Shown: positions 17,655 through 27,016, numbered from the stretch's first letter. The stretch: 64,000 nt of DNA from Microscilla marina ATCC 23134 (GCF_000169175.1 NZ_AAWS01000014.1:124001-188000); one strand, 5' to 3'. The notes: generated by a model not told the origin, from the letters alone. Numbers and translations: made by a program.

Positions 17655-18290
17655 ATGAATATACTTAATTTTTCACAGTTTGCGTGGGCATATACATTTT
17701 GCCAAAATATGCAATTAAAGCTCAAGGAAAGGCTTCAGTCTGACTTAGATATCAAACTTGTTATGAATCAGGTAGGTAAAAAATCTATCACAAGCATTAT
17801 CATTCATAATAAAAGTGTAATCAAAAATAATAATAAAACTACTAAATTTAAGATTATATTAGACATTGTCCCTGAGCACATGTCATGGGCAGAGGTGTAT
17901 CAAAGGTGGCTACAACTTTATCAGAACAAAGAGTTGAGCGAGTATTATGTATATGCACCTCATAGCAATGAGTTTTTTGCCTGGCAACGTTTTCAGCATC
18001 AACTGGTACCTTTGCCCAAGCAACCTCGTTATGCCAGTGCTTTCCTGCGTATTCGTTTTGAGCATTACGCCGATACACTGGAGGTTTTTACAACTGATCA
18101 GCAGCCTTTTTTAAATTTTAAAGAGCAAGCCATTGCCATAGAGGAAGCACAAGACAAGGCCAGGGCGTACCAAGCCGCTTTGAGAGAGAAACAGTTATTG
18201 CTGGAGCAGGCTTACCAAAGGCTAGATATGCTTGAGAGGCGTTACCAAACAAGCAAACAGTACCAACATAAGTATGCTACTACCTCTTAA
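17655..18290 (+). CDS. Divergent Uma2-like (DUF820) protein with C-terminal coiled coil
   Basis: The 211-residue protein resembles the later half of Uma2/DUF820 proteins of the restriction-endonuclease fold: KELSEYYVYAPHSNEFFAWQRFQHQLVPL, then YASAFLRIRFEHYADTLEVFTTDQQPFLNFKEQA, then a long coiled coil rich in A, E, Q and R. The upstream strands are present (FKIILDIVPEHMSWAEVYQRWLQLYQNK), but the usual acidic metal-binding ExK/SP core is poorly conserved, so nuclease activity is doubtful. It is preceded by a TATATTTG element. It could be a domesticated non-catalytic relative. Confidence 0.6.
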   Translation: MNILNFSQFAWAYTFCQNMQLKLKERLQSDLDIKLVMNQVGKKSITSIIIHNKSVIKNNNKTTKFKIILDIVPEHMSWAEVYQRWLQLYQNKELSEYYVYAPHSNEFFAWQRFQHQLVPLPKQPRYASAFLRIRFEHYADTLEVFTTDQQPFLNFKEQAIAIEEAQDKARAYQAALREKQLLLEQAYQRLDMLERRYQTSKQYQHKYATTS

Positions 18291-18487
18291 AGGGAAACTA
18301 CAAAACTCACTTAACCGCAGACCTTCAGGTCAAGCGCTGTGCAGCTAACCCACTGAACTTCGTCTTTGATTGTCGTACTTCTTCAATAAGAGATTCTGCT
18401 AAATTAGAACAAACAGGTGCTGATTTCTTTGGGGGTCACTTTATTTTTTAATTATACGCAAACACCTTGATTCTATGAGAGTGTTTG

Positions 18488-19186
18488 TTATTTTAAATTG
18501 TACAATACTCCTTGCTCAAATGGAGTCCAAATACCCGTGCTGATGCCCATTTTTTTTAGCCCTCGGTTTGTCCAGTTGTTGCAAGTATTAAATAAATGAT
18601 AACGCCCTTTTGCCTGAAAGAATAAGTCGTGGTTGCCATAGCCTTTGGCTACCCAAAGAAATTTTTGCTCTGGAGTGAGTTCAAACGATTTGAGTATATA
18701 ATGAACTAATGCCCGGTATTGAGTAGAGGATACAACCAACGGGTATACGTTGGGCGAACTGGCATTAATCGTTTGATAGAAAGACAAATGCATCAGGCTT
18801 TGGGAAGGTACGAAGGTGGCTTTGAGGGTTGTAATGAAGTTGGGAGTATTGGTGTGGGTTGACTTCAAGAAAAAGTCTTTGTCGCCCCAACCAAAACTAA
18901 TATAAGGGTATGGTGCGTATTTTTTGCGGGTGGTAGGGGGTAGGTGTTTTTGCCAGTTTTTAACCGCATGTTGGGCGGGTAACACTATGTCGGTATGCAA
19001 ACCGTTGCTTGTAATATAAATGATGATGTCAGTACCTGCATTTTTACTTAGCTTTTGGGGCTTGTGAGTGCCCATAGTAATGAGGGCTCCCACTACTGCA
19101 CCTACCAGGTATAACACTACAAAAGCAACCAAAAACAAAGTGCCCCGCCAATAAAACCTTAAGATTTTTTTTAACAATGCTTTCAT
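18488..19186 (-). CDS. DUF2459/TIGR02117 family membrane-anchored protein
   Basis: The 232-residue protein has one N-terminal transmembrane anchor (residues 14-36), then a periplasmic domain matching DUF2459 (TIGR02117): IYITSNGLHTDIVLP near residue 57, YISFGWGDKDFFL near 95, and FNTCNNWTNRGLKKMGI near 200. The conserved His in the first motif and Cys in the last suggest an NlpC/P60-related cysteine hydrolase core. Members have been annotated near polyhydroxybutyrate or urease genes without a settled function. It stands alone on the reverse strand. Confidence 0.85.
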   Translation of the reverse strand: MKALLKKILRFYWRGTLFLVAFVVLYLVGAVVGALITMGTHKPQKLSKNAGTDIIIYITSNGLHTDIVLPAQHAVKNWQKHLPPTTRKKYAPYPYISFGWGDKDFFLKSTHTNTPNFITTLKATFVPSQSLMHLSFYQTINASSPNVYPLVVSSTQYRALVHYILKSFELTPEQKFLWVAKGYGNHDLFFQAKGRYHLFNTCNNWTNRGLKKMGISTGIWTPFEQGVLYNLK

Positions 19187-19254
19187 TCCATTGTTTTAAG
19201 TAAAACGGAAAAAATAAAGTGGTCCAAAAGAAAACAGTATTTGTGTACTGAGCA

Positions 19255-19325
19255 ATGAAAAAAATCTTTGCGTAGCCAGAGCTACGGAACTATTTTTTGA
19301 AGAAGCACAGTGCTCAAAGGCGAAG
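19255..19325. repeat. Dispersed palindromic element (GCRTAGCC-type hairpin), copy 1
   Basis: The core CGTAGC-CAGA-GCTACG (19271-19286) is a perfect 6-bp stem, flanked by an A-rich tract on the left and TATTTTTTGAAGAAG on the right. Related copies occur at 22453-22470, within 35.15-35.25 kb and at 59600-59615. It lies between MmcQ/YjbR and DUF2459 and may stabilise or terminate transcripts. Confidence 0.6.
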
Positions 19326-19334
19326 TTCTATGGA

Positions 19335-19700
19335 TTAGGTTATTTTTGTAGTTTTACTAAGCTCTTCTTTCACTTTTTTGGGTAGTTTTGACACCACCAG
19401 GTCATAGGAGTGTTGTATCCATTGGCGAATTTCGTTGTCGGGCATGTCGCTGTTTACTTCAATTGTGTTCCAGTGTTTTTTGCTCATATGATAGCCAGGC
19501 TTTACTGCATTGTATTGTTCGCGCAACTCTATGGCTTTTTCGGGTTCACATTTTACATTTACCCCAGCAAATGTCTCCATTCCTGTAAGGGCAAACATTT
19601 TACCCATTACTTTAAACACTAGGGTGTCTTCATCAAAAGGTAGCTCTTCGGTTACTCCTTTCAGGGCAATACAAAACTCTCTAAATTCTTCTATGTTCAT
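19335..19700 (-). CDS. MmcQ/YjbR family protein
   Basis: The 121-residue protein matches the MmcQ/YjbR family (CyaY-like/double-wing fold): FREFCIALKGVTEELPFDEDTLVFKVMGKMFALTG at the start, VNVKCEPEKAIELREQY in the middle, and KPGYHMSKKHWNTIEVNSDMPDNEIRQWIQHSYDLVVSKLPK at the end. The family was proposed to bind DNA from its fold, but the cellular role is not established. Length is normal. It is a lone reverse-strand gene with a repeat element just downstream. Confidence 0.92.
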   Translation of the reverse strand: MNIEEFREFCIALKGVTEELPFDEDTLVFKVMGKMFALTGMETFAGVNVKCEPEKAIELREQYNAVKPGYHMSKKHWNTIEVNSDMPDNEIRQWIQHSYDLVVSKLPKKVKEELSKTTKIT

Positions 19701-19882
19701 TTTAACTGTAGGTTTTGAGGGTTGATTTTCTACAAAAAAATAAAAACTTCTGGGGAAAAGTTAAACTATCGGTGGTTTTTGATAATTATTTGACAAATTT
19801 ATAAGTTCAAAGCTATTTATAAAGGTAACATTGTTTGACATCTCGTCATCTTTTTGGAACAAAGATTTAAACATCATCTATA

Positions 19883-22351
19883 ATGTATAAAAAATTATTA
19901 CTTCTGCCCATTTGTATCTGCTTATCTTTTGGGTTGTGGGCGCAAGTACAAATAGGCACTCCTACCATTGAACAAAGAACCATTGGAATGAAAAAACTTG
20001 AGGGTTATTTTCCTTTGTATTGGGACAAAGACAACGGCGGGTTATGGCTGGAAATAGATAAGCTTGACCAGGAAATCTTATATGTTCAATCACTTGCTGG
20101 TGGGGTGGGTTCTAACGACATTGGACTAGACCGAGGGCAGTTGGGGAAGAGCCGTATTGTAAAATTTCAGCGAGTGGGTAATAAGGTTTTGATGGTTCAA
20201 CCTAACTATAAGTATAGAGCCAACACTAAAAATAAAGCCGAAAAACAAGCCGTGGAGTTGGCTTTTGCTCAGTCGGTTTTATGGGGTTTTCAGGTAGCAG
20301 CAGTTGAGGGTGATAAGGTGTTGGTAGAGGCTACTCGTTTCTTTCTGAGAGATGCTCATGGGGTGGTCAACCGTCTAAAATCAAAAAAGCAAGGGCATTA
20401 TCGGTTGGACAATACCCGTTCTGCGTTTTATTTGCCCCGTACCAAAAATTTTCCTAAAAATACTGAGGTAGAAGCAACCCTTACCTTTACCGGAAACGCG
20501 CAAGGCAAACATATACGTAGTGTGGCTCCTACGCCCGGTGCAGTTACGGTGCGCCAGCATTACTCTTTGGTAGCGTTGCCAGACAATAAGTACAAACCTC
20601 GACAGTTTGACCCAAGGGCTGGTTTTAGTCGCTTGTCGTATGTAGACTATGCCAGCTCACTCAACGATCGCATTGTAAAAAACATGATACCACGCCATCG
20701 GCTTAAAAAGAAAAATCCTCAGGCTAAAATAAGCGAGCCGATAAAGCCTATTGTATACTACATTGACCCTGGCGTGCCTGAACCTATCAGATCGGCTATG
20801 TTGGAAGGGGGGCGTTGGTGGAACCAGGCGTTTGAGGCAGCCGGATATAAAAACGCGTTTCAGGTAAAAGTTCTCCCCGCAGGTGCCGACCCTATGGATA
20901 TACGCTATAATGTAGTAAATTGGGTACACCGTTCTACGCGTGGTTGGTCTTATGGTGCTACAGTAACTGACCCTCGTACCGGGGAAATTATGAAAGGACA
21001 TGTGACATTGGGCTCGCTTAGGCTTCGCCAAGATTACCTGATTGCTGAGGGCTTGTTGGCGCCCTATGCCAATGGTACTAAAGTACCCGAAGACATGCAA
21101 AAAATAGCATTGGCTCGCTTACGCCAATTAGTTGCCCACGAAATAGGGCACACCCTTGGTTTGTCGCATAACTTTGCGTCTAGTGTAAACAAAAGGGCTT
21201 CGGTAATGGATTACCCTCACCCATTGGTCAAGTTAAAGGGCAATGGGGCTATAGGCTGGGCTGATGTGTATGATACCAATATAGGTAATTGGGACAAGGT
21301 AGCGATTAAGTATGGTTATAGTGAGTTTCTTCCGAATACGGATGAAAAAAAGGCTTTGAACAAAATATTGAATGATGCAATAAAGCAAGGGTTGTATTAT
21401 ATCTCTGATGCCGATGCGCGCCCGATGGGTGGAGCACACCCTTTGGCACACCTGTGGGACAATGGTACCAATGCTGCTGACGAACTCGACCGAATAATGA
21501 AGGTACGTGCCAAAGCACTGGCGAAGTTCTCAGAGAAAAATATTAGAATGGGTGAGCCTATGTCTCACTTGGAAGATGTATTGGTACCAGTATATTTGTT
21601 GCACCGTTACCAGGTAGAAGCCGCGTCGAAAGTGGTGGGAGGCTTGTATTATACTTATGCTTTGCGAGGTGACCAACAGCAAGTAACCCGCATAGTTCCG
21701 GCAAAAGAACAACAAAAGGCACTTAAGGCACTGTTGGCAACTCTAGAGCCCAAGGCTTTGGTGTTGCCCGAAAAAACGCTTAAGATAATTCCACCAAAAG
21801 CTTATGGGTATTCTCGTAATCACGAAAACTTTAGAGCACGTACCGGGGTAGCCTTCGATCCTTTGGCCGCCGCCGAAACAGCTGCCAGCATTACCCTTAA
21901 GATGTTGTTGCACCATGAAAGAGCTGCACGTTTGGTACAATACCATGCCCGAAATACTAAAAACCCTGGTTTACAGCAAGTAATTACTCAGTTGATAGAG
22001 GCTACCGTAAAAAGTAATATCAAGCAAGGCTACCCTGGTGAAGTGCAAAAAGTAGTAAATAATACAGTGCTTTATCAACTTATGCAACTTGCCAACCACC
22101 CTAAGGCAGCTACTCAGGTGAAAGCCATTGCTACTTATGAATTACAGGGAATGAAAGAGTGGTTCAAAAACAAGCAAACATCTGTAAAAGACAGAGCCAC
22201 TAAAGCACACTACTTTTTTGCTGCATCAGAGATTGAAAAGTTTCAGAAAGGCATCATTAAACACAAATTTACTGCGCCTTCTATGCCTCCGGCAGGTTCG
22301 CCTATAGGCGGAGGCTTTCATCCCAGAAATGCCTGTGGGTTTAAAAAATAG
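19883..22351 (+). CDS. Secreted zinc metalloprotease (DUF5117/DUF4953 family)
   Basis: The 822-residue protein begins with a signal peptide (MYKKLLLLPICICLSFGLWAQ). Residues about 40-230 correspond to the DUF5117 propeptide-like region (YFPLYWDKDNGGLWLEI) and the central part to the metzincin catalytic domain, with HEIGHTLGLSHN beginning at His419 and a following Met-turn-like VMDYPHP. These large zinc-dependent proteases are widespread in Bacteroidota and act outside the cytoplasm. No T9SS sorting domain is visible, so a periplasmic or outer-membrane location is likely. The C-terminus ends in a PAGSPIGGGFHPRNACG loop. Single-gene unit. Confidence 0.92.
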   Translation: MYKKLLLLPICICLSFGLWAQVQIGTPTIEQRTIGMKKLEGYFPLYWDKDNGGLWLEIDKLDQEILYVQSLAGGVGSNDIGLDRGQLGKSRIVKFQRVGNKVLMVQPNYKYRANTKNKAEKQAVELAFAQSVLWGFQVAAVEGDKVLVEATRFFLRDAHGVVNRLKSKKQGHYRLDNTRSAFYLPRTKNFPKNTEVEATLTFTGNAQGKHIRSVAPTPGAVTVRQHYSLVALPDNKYKPRQFDPRAGFSRLSYVDYASSLNDRIVKNMIPRHRLKKKNPQAKISEPIKPIVYYIDPGVPEPIRSAMLEGGRWWNQAFEAAGYKNAFQVKVLPAGADPMDIRYNVVNWVHRSTRGWSYGATVTDPRTGEIMKGHVTLGSLRLRQDYLIAEGLLAPYANGTKVPEDMQKIALARLRQLVAHEIGHTLGLSHNFASSVNKRASVMDYPHPLVKLKGNGAIGWADVYDTNIGNWDKVAIKYGYSEFLPNTDEKKALNKILNDAIKQGLYYISDADARPMGGAHPLAHLWDNGTNAADELDRIMKVRAKALAKFSEKNIRMGEPMSHLEDVLVPVYLLHRYQVEAASKVVGGLYYTYALRGDQQQVTRIVPAKEQQKALKALLATLEPKALVLPEKTLKIIPPKAYGYSRNHENFRARTGVAFDPLAAAETAASITLKMLLHHERAARLVQYHARNTKNPGLQQVITQLIEATVKSNIKQGYPGEVQKVVNNTVLYQLMQLANHPKAATQVKAIATYELQGMKEWFKNKQTSVKDRATKAHYFFAASEIEKFQKGIIKHKFTAPSMPPAGSPIGGGFHPRNACGFKK

Positions 22352-22365
22352 TTGATAATACTTTA

Positions 22366-22550
22366 CGTATTTAGTGTCTAGTACTCTAGCTTCTAAGTAG
22401 GTAAAGTAACAATTTAGTTAGACTTTGTTCTTTGACGATCTTTAAAAATTGAGCATAGCCATAGCTACGCGATATTTTTCAAGAGAAGCCAAAGGGCAAA
22501 AGAAGCGAAATAGTGCTTTACATATTTAGTGTCTGGAGTACTAGAGTATT
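22366..22550. repeat. Dispersed element with conserved ends, copy A
   Basis: The left end (22372-22408) reads TAGTGTCTAGTACTCTAG then CTTCTAAGTAGGTAAAGTA. The right end (22515-22545) reads GCTTTACATATTTAGTG then TCTGGAGTACTAGA. Between them lies the hairpin GCATAGCCATAGCTACGC (22453-22470) preceded by GACGATCTTTAAAAA. A longer copy runs in the opposite direction at 35081-35332, and a lone right end sits at 5027-5049. It occupies most of the 391-base spacer and encodes nothing. Confidence 0.65.
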
Positions 22551-22742
22551 AGTCATGCCTGCTGGGTTTTAAAAACCTGGCAGGGATAAAATTTCTTGAA
22601 AAATGGTTTTCTCTAATGAAATTAGACAACTTTTGAATTATGAGACAACCTCTTTTATTTTTTGCCACACACCCGATTTATCTCACATAGTTTTTATTGT
22701 TTGAGGGGCAAAGTGGGTTTGTTGTATCACAAAGCATTTGTT

Positions 22743-23579
22743 ATGAAATCCATTTTATACATCACTGACCTGTATTATGAGGCAAAAGGGAGAAACTATC
22801 CTGAAGAAGATTTATACATTACTTCACAACTCAAAGAACATTTCAATCTATTAATTTGCCACCCTCAGCAAGCCATTGGTTTCGTTGAAGTAGCCGACCT
22901 GATCATTGTAAGAAACTCAGGACCTGTGATTTATTACCAGGAATATTTCAATGAATTTTTATCGGTAGTAAATGAAAGTAGTATGGCAATATTTAACTCT
23001 ATGGATGGCAAAGCAGATATGCATGGTAAGCAGTATTTGCTCGAACTCACCCAAAAACAGTACCCTGTTATTCCTACAATAGACAATATAGAGGAGTTAT
23101 CGGTATTGGGGAGCGCACCGCACTACATACTTAAGCCCAAGCTGGGGGCTGATTCGATAGGGATGAAAATTGTTGCCAAAAGTGCTATTTCACAGCACGA
23201 CCTCACCGACATGCTTATTCAACCTTTTGTGCCTTTTGTGTACGAAGCCTCCTTTTATTACCTCAATGGTCAATTTCAGTATGCTTTGTATGCACCAGAC
23301 AAAAAGAAAAGGTGGGAACTTCAAGAGTTTATCCCTAATGATACTGACCTTGCTTTTGCTCAAAAGTTTATTGCCTGGAACAACATGGATTGGGGGATAC
23401 AACGGGTAGATGCTTGTCGTTTGGACGATAGTAGTTGGTTGTTGTTAGAATTGGAAGACCTCAACCCATTTTTGTCGCTTGATAAACTGAGTGAAGTGCG
23501 TAAAAAAGACTTTATGGAGAACTTTATTTCAGCTATTAGGCAACAACAAGAGTTTTTAGTGAGTAATGAAGAAGATTAA
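22743..23579 (+). CDS. ATP-grasp-like protein of unknown substrate
   Basis: A 278-residue protein from the ATG at 22743; the frame is open 27 codons further but that part lacks family character. Features of an ATP-grasp ligase are seen: an N-terminal Rossmann-like part (SILYITDLYYEAK), NSMDGKADMHGKQYLLELTQ, HYILKPKLGADSIGMKIV as the ATP-binding strand-loop near residue 120, DMLIQPFVPFVYEASFYY, and a terminal acidic metal site LLLELEDLNPFLSLDK. The order matches glutathione-synthetase-like/RimK-like enzymes that join an acid to an amine. The substrate is unknown. The SecD-head gene follows after 17 bases, suggesting one transcript. Confidence 0.75.
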   Translation: MKSILYITDLYYEAKGRNYPEEDLYITSQLKEHFNLLICHPQQAIGFVEVADLIIVRNSGPVIYYQEYFNEFLSVVNESSMAIFNSMDGKADMHGKQYLLELTQKQYPVIPTIDNIEELSVLGSAPHYILKPKLGADSIGMKIVAKSAISQHDLTDMLIQPFVPFVYEASFYYLNGQFQYALYAPDKKKRWELQEFIPNDTDLAFAQKFIAWNNMDWGIQRVDACRLDDSSWLLLELEDLNPFLSLDKLSEVRKKDFMENFISAIRQQQEFLVSNEED

Positions 23580-23596
23580 TCTAAATTAAACTTTCT

Positions 23597-24037
23597 ATGA
23601 AAAAACTGATATGGATGTTAGGGTTTACTCTGTTGGTTGTCCAGCTAAGCTATGGACAAAACGATCAGGCAAGTCTTAGTGGTATTTTTCAAACTGCGGC
23701 TCAAGGAGGGGTAAAGCTCCCTTTTTACAATAACCCAGATAGATCGTTGAGGATAGATAAATCTGTAGCCATTACTTTTGCAGATTTCAAAAAAATGACT
23801 ACTAAGTCTACACCTCAGGGCAAAACTTTATCTATTAAGTTAAATAAAGCGGGGAAAGCAAAGCTTATTCAAATGACCCAAAAGAACCTGCAAAAACCCT
23901 TGGTGATTGTTTTTGAGGGCGAAATTTTATCGGCACCGTTGGTGCAGGAAACCATTACGAGTGGTAATTTACAGATAACGGGCATAGATAAAAAAACTGT
24001 CCATAAGCTTATCAAATCTTATAAAAAAGATAAATAG
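23597..24037 (+). CDS. Stand-alone secreted SecD P1-head domain protein
   Basis: The 146-residue protein has a signal peptide (MKKLIWMLGFTLLVVQLSYGQ) and then a single domain resembling the P1 head of the translocase subunit SecD: LSIKLNKAGKAKLIQMTQKNLQKPLVIVFEGEILSAPLVQETITSGNLQITG. In SecD this domain sits in the periplasm and helps pull proteins across the membrane. Here all membrane segments and the SecF part are missing, so it cannot itself translocate. It may bind unfolded secreted chains or be a substrate-binding relic. It follows the ATP-grasp gene by 17 bases. Confidence 0.85.
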   Translation: MKKLIWMLGFTLLVVQLSYGQNDQASLSGIFQTAAQGGVKLPFYNNPDRSLRIDKSVAITFADFKKMTTKSTPQGKTLSIKLNKAGKAKLIQMTQKNLQKPLVIVFEGEILSAPLVQETITSGNLQITGIDKKTVHKLIKSYKKDK

Positions 24038-24206
24038 GAAGGTGCTTATCAATGTTTGCTTTAGTTGACACTGTTTTCTATGCTTTGCAATGACATCTGT
24101 CAGTGTTGTAAAGGAAGAAGTATTATATCTTTGTCTTGAAAAAATATGACTATTCAAGGTAATTGCACAATTTATTTTTTTTGTAATGCTTGAAAACTTA
24201 CATTTA

Positions 24207-24238
24207 TTTGGACTGATTATAAATAATGCATACTTTTG
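24207..24238 (+). promoter_or_regulatory. Bacteroidota promoter for the small conserved protein
   Basis: TTTG (24207-24210), a 20-base spacer and TACTTTTG (24231-24238) match the -33/-7 consensus well. The ATG lies 28 bases downstream. Confidence 0.7.
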
Positions 24239-24266
24239 TAATACCAACAGCATATAAAACACAACA

Positions 24267-24623
24267 ATGAAGCAAGATATACCAAATCACTTTATAGAAG
24301 TTTACCAAACCCCAAATGGTGCGGTATACCAATCAAATAAAGATCGTTGTTTTTGGGTAGAATTTAATGGAGTGATTACCTCCTACAAAGTACTTTGCTT
24401 TTATAAATTCAAAAAAGCAGTAGATAACATAGATTTGGACTTAATGGCAAACAACTCTGACGCCGTTTATGATTATGAAATAATAGCGCCATGTAGTTGC
24501 GAGCGTTGTTATGTACTTACCCTTACCGAAATTGCCGAACTTAAAGAACTACTTTCTGGTGCCAAAGTAATGCTTGAACTAAATAGCATCTTGTACGAAC
24601 GTTTGTACTCTGTGTTGGTTTAA
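24267..24623 (+). CDS. Small conserved hypothetical protein (DUF6686-like)
   Basis: The 118-residue soluble protein reads like a Bacteroidota-specific family of unknown function. It has a beta-rich first part (VYQTPNGAVYQSNKDRCFWVEFNGVITSY), a cysteine pair in PCSCERCYVLTL near residue 72, and a terminal helix LTEIAELKELLSGAKVML. No signal peptide or membrane span. It has its own good promoter and a terminator, so it is an independent unit. The family label is from memory of the pattern and is tentative. Confidence 0.65.
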   Translation: MKQDIPNHFIEVYQTPNGAVYQSNKDRCFWVEFNGVITSYKVLCFYKFKKAVDNIDLDLMANNSDAVYDYEIIAPCSCERCYVLTLTEIAELKELLSGAKVMLELNSILYERLYSVLV

Positions 24624-24636
24624 AAAAATACACCCC

Positions 24637-24675
24637 ACGCCTGTGCTTCTCACACTATCAGGCGTCTGCTTTTTT
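24637..24675 (+). terminator. Terminator after the small conserved protein
   Basis: Stem ACGCCTG (24637-24643) with CAGGCGT (24659-24665), followed by a T-rich tract CTGCTTTTTTA. It lies 14 bases after the stop. Confidence 0.75.
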
Positions 24676-24858
24676 ATTGTATTTTCCTGCCTTTTACCCG
24701 TATACTTTCCCTAAATCCCTTTCTGCAAGTACATTATTTTCTTAGCTAAAATATAGTACCTCAAAACAAGACTTTTTAAATCTGATTTCGTTTTATTGTG
24801 TAGCAATACTTTAAAAGCACTATTACACACACATCCATCAAATTATACTTTGGCGTTT

Positions 24859-26094
24859 ATGATTGATTATCAATACTTTACACTAAAAAATGGCTTGCAA
24901 GTATACCTACACCAAGACACTACTACCCCAGTAGCGGCGGTCAATATACTATACAATGTGGGCTCGAAAGATGAGGACGAAAGCAAAACAGGGTTTGCCC
25001 ATTTATTTGAGCACTTAATGTTTGGTGGGTCTAAAAACATTCCGTCTTACGACGAACCTTTACAACGAGTAGGAGGCGAAAACAATGCCTACACTACGCC
25101 TGATATTACCAATTACTACATTACACTACCTACTGCTAACATAGAAACAGCCTTTTGGCTGGAGTCTGATCGTATGATGAGCTTATCGTTTGACCCTGAG
25201 GTGTTAGAAGTTCAACGAAAGGTAGTGATAGAAGAGTTTAAGCAAAGGTATTTGAACCAGCCTTATGGAGATGTATGGCTCAAGCTACGACCATTGGCTT
25301 ATCAGGTACACCCTTACCGTTGGGCAACTATAGGCAAAGATATTTCGCACATAGAGCGTGCTACAATGCAAGACGTAAAAGATTTTTTTAGAAAGTTTTA
25401 CCTTCCCAATAACGCTATTTTGGCAGTAGCCGGCAACATAGATAAAGCACAACTACAGTACCTTGCCGAGAAATGGTTTGGTGACATTCCGGCGGGCACC
25501 GACTATCAGCGAAAGCTACCCAAAGAACCGAAACAAACAGAGCCCAGGTATACAGAAGTCACTGGCGATGTGCCAATGAATGCGCTTTATAAGGTGTATC
25601 ACATGGTATCTAAAAGCCACCCTGATTATTATGCTACAGATTTGCTAAGCGATGTGTTGGGGCGAGGCAAATCGTCAAGGTTGTATACCAGGTTGGTCAA
25701 AGAAAAGAATATATTTAACTCTGTCAATGCTTATATTACCGGGTCAGTAGAGCCAGGTTTGTTGGTGGTACATGGCAACCTCAACGAAGGTGTGTCGCTG
25801 GAAGAGGGCGATGAGGCAGTGCAAAAAATCATTACTGAGCTCAAAAATCATAAAATACAAGAACAAGAGTTGAGTAAAGTGAAAAATCAGGCAGAGTCTA
25901 CTTTGGTGTTTTCGGAGGTAGAGGTGCTTACCAGAATCATGAACCTTAGTTTTGCGGCGTTATTGGGCAATGCTAATGCAGTAAACAATGAGTCTGAGAA
26001 AATACAAGCAGTACACGCTCAGCAAATGATGGATATAGCCAATCAGATTTTGGTCCCCGAAAATAGCAGTACCCTTTATTATAGAAAAGCGTGA
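24859..26094 (+). CDS. M16 family zinc metallopeptidase
   Basis: Starting at the ATG at 24859 (the frame opens 21 codons earlier without family likeness) the product is 411 residues, normal for a single-chain M16 peptidase. The inverted zinc motif HLFEH is at residues 48-52, and the distal glutamate lies in KVVIEEFKQRY (Glu125/126). The N-terminal catalytic half and the C-terminal half (about residues 220-411) repeat the same fold, as expected. M16B enzymes degrade or process peptides, often in periplasm or cytoplasm; no signal peptide is seen, so the protein is probably cytoplasmic. Many Bacteroidota encode a second, inactive M16 next door, but it is absent here. Confidence 0.93.
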   Translation: MIDYQYFTLKNGLQVYLHQDTTTPVAAVNILYNVGSKDEDESKTGFAHLFEHLMFGGSKNIPSYDEPLQRVGGENNAYTTPDITNYYITLPTANIETAFWLESDRMMSLSFDPEVLEVQRKVVIEEFKQRYLNQPYGDVWLKLRPLAYQVHPYRWATIGKDISHIERATMQDVKDFFRKFYLPNNAILAVAGNIDKAQLQYLAEKWFGDIPAGTDYQRKLPKEPKQTEPRYTEVTGDVPMNALYKVYHMVSKSHPDYYATDLLSDVLGRGKSSRLYTRLVKEKNIFNSVNAYITGSVEPGLLVVHGNLNEGVSLEEGDEAVQKIITELKNHKIQEQELSKVKNQAESTLVFSEVEVLTRIMNLSFAALLGNANAVNNESEKIQAVHAQQMMDIANQILVPENSSTLYYRKA

Positions 26095-26414
26095 CAAGTA
26101 GGTTGGTTTGTTCACATTTACCAATACATTGTGTAGGATATTTGATTAATGTCGCTAAAATATTGATATTCGTTGCTACTCGCTTTTTTTTAATGCCGTC
26201 CTCGCTTCACCTGCGTGTCACTGATCGATACCCTAAAGTAAGTTGTTTTTTGGGCGCCGATATACATCAGCATCTAATGACTTACAAGTGGTTTGATTTA
26301 GCTGCGCTGAGCACGGTCTCTAAGGACTCGTAAACTCGGTTGTGGGGACAAAAATCAGCGCGAAAAATAGTAGGATAGAGTAATTTGTTGCATTAATCAT
26401 TAAAAGAAAATATT
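26095..26414. other. 320-bp spacer before ispF
   Basis: A forward frame at 26091-26333 covers much of this spacer but shows no family likeness and has atypical composition, including GC-richer patches near 26200-26220. I see no gene, hairpin or repeat. It could be decayed coding sequence. Confidence 0.35.
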
Positions 26415-26894
26415 GTGAAAATACGTGTAGGTCAAGGTTATGATGTACATCAGCTACAAGAAGGGGCTGATTTTTGGCTGGGTGGAATCAAAATTCCCCA
26501 CACTCATGGCGCAGTTGGGCACTCAGACGCCGATGTGCTCATACATACTATTTGTGATGCTTTGCTAGGGGCAGCAAATATGCGTGATATAGGGTATCAC
26601 TTTTCTGATAAAGACCCTCAATACAAGGGCATTGACAGTAAAATACTGCTGAAGGATGTGATAAAGCTACTGAAGGATGCCAATTATGAAATAGGAAATA
26701 TAGATGCCGTAGTTTGTTTGCAAGCCCCAAAAATAGGGCAATACATCCCAGAAATGCAGCAGTGTCTGGCCAATGTAATGAATATTTCTGTGGATGATGT
26801 GTCTGTAAAAGCCACTACAACAGAACGCTTGGGCTTTGTTGGACGTAAAGAAGGAGTAGCAGCTATGGCTACAGTGTTAATTTCAAAAAAATAG
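26415..26894 (+). CDS. ispF: 2-C-methyl-D-erythritol 2,4-cyclodiphosphate synthase
   Basis: IspF cyclises CDP-methylerythritol 2-phosphate with release of CMP in the MEP isoprenoid pathway. The 159-residue protein is full length and has the zinc-binding GYDVHQL (Asp/His near residues 8-12) and HSDADVLIHTICDALLGAANMRDIGYHF, plus the C-terminal KATTTERLGFVGRKEGVAAMA signature. The start codon is GTG. It is a trimeric cytoplasmic enzyme. Another MEP gene, dxr, is in this window at 61.2 kb but not in the same operon. Confidence 0.97.
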   Translation: MKIRVGQGYDVHQLQEGADFWLGGIKIPHTHGAVGHSDADVLIHTICDALLGAANMRDIGYHFSDKDPQYKGIDSKILLKDVIKLLKDANYEIGNIDAVVCLQAPKIGQYIPEMQQCLANVMNISVDDVSVKATTTERLGFVGRKEGVAAMATVLISKK

Positions 26895-27016
26895 ACAACT
26901 TGTTTTGCTTACTTTGAGTAAATAATGCAAGTATATGTTTGATTGCATAACGCTATAAAAATCAGGTTTTCCTATAATTCGGAAAACAGACTGCGTATTT
27001 AATTGATTTTTTTAGT

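Noticed and set aside
26091-26333. 80-codon forward frame between M16 peptidase and ispF
   Set aside because: No family features or plausible start context; it overlaps the end of the peptidase gene.
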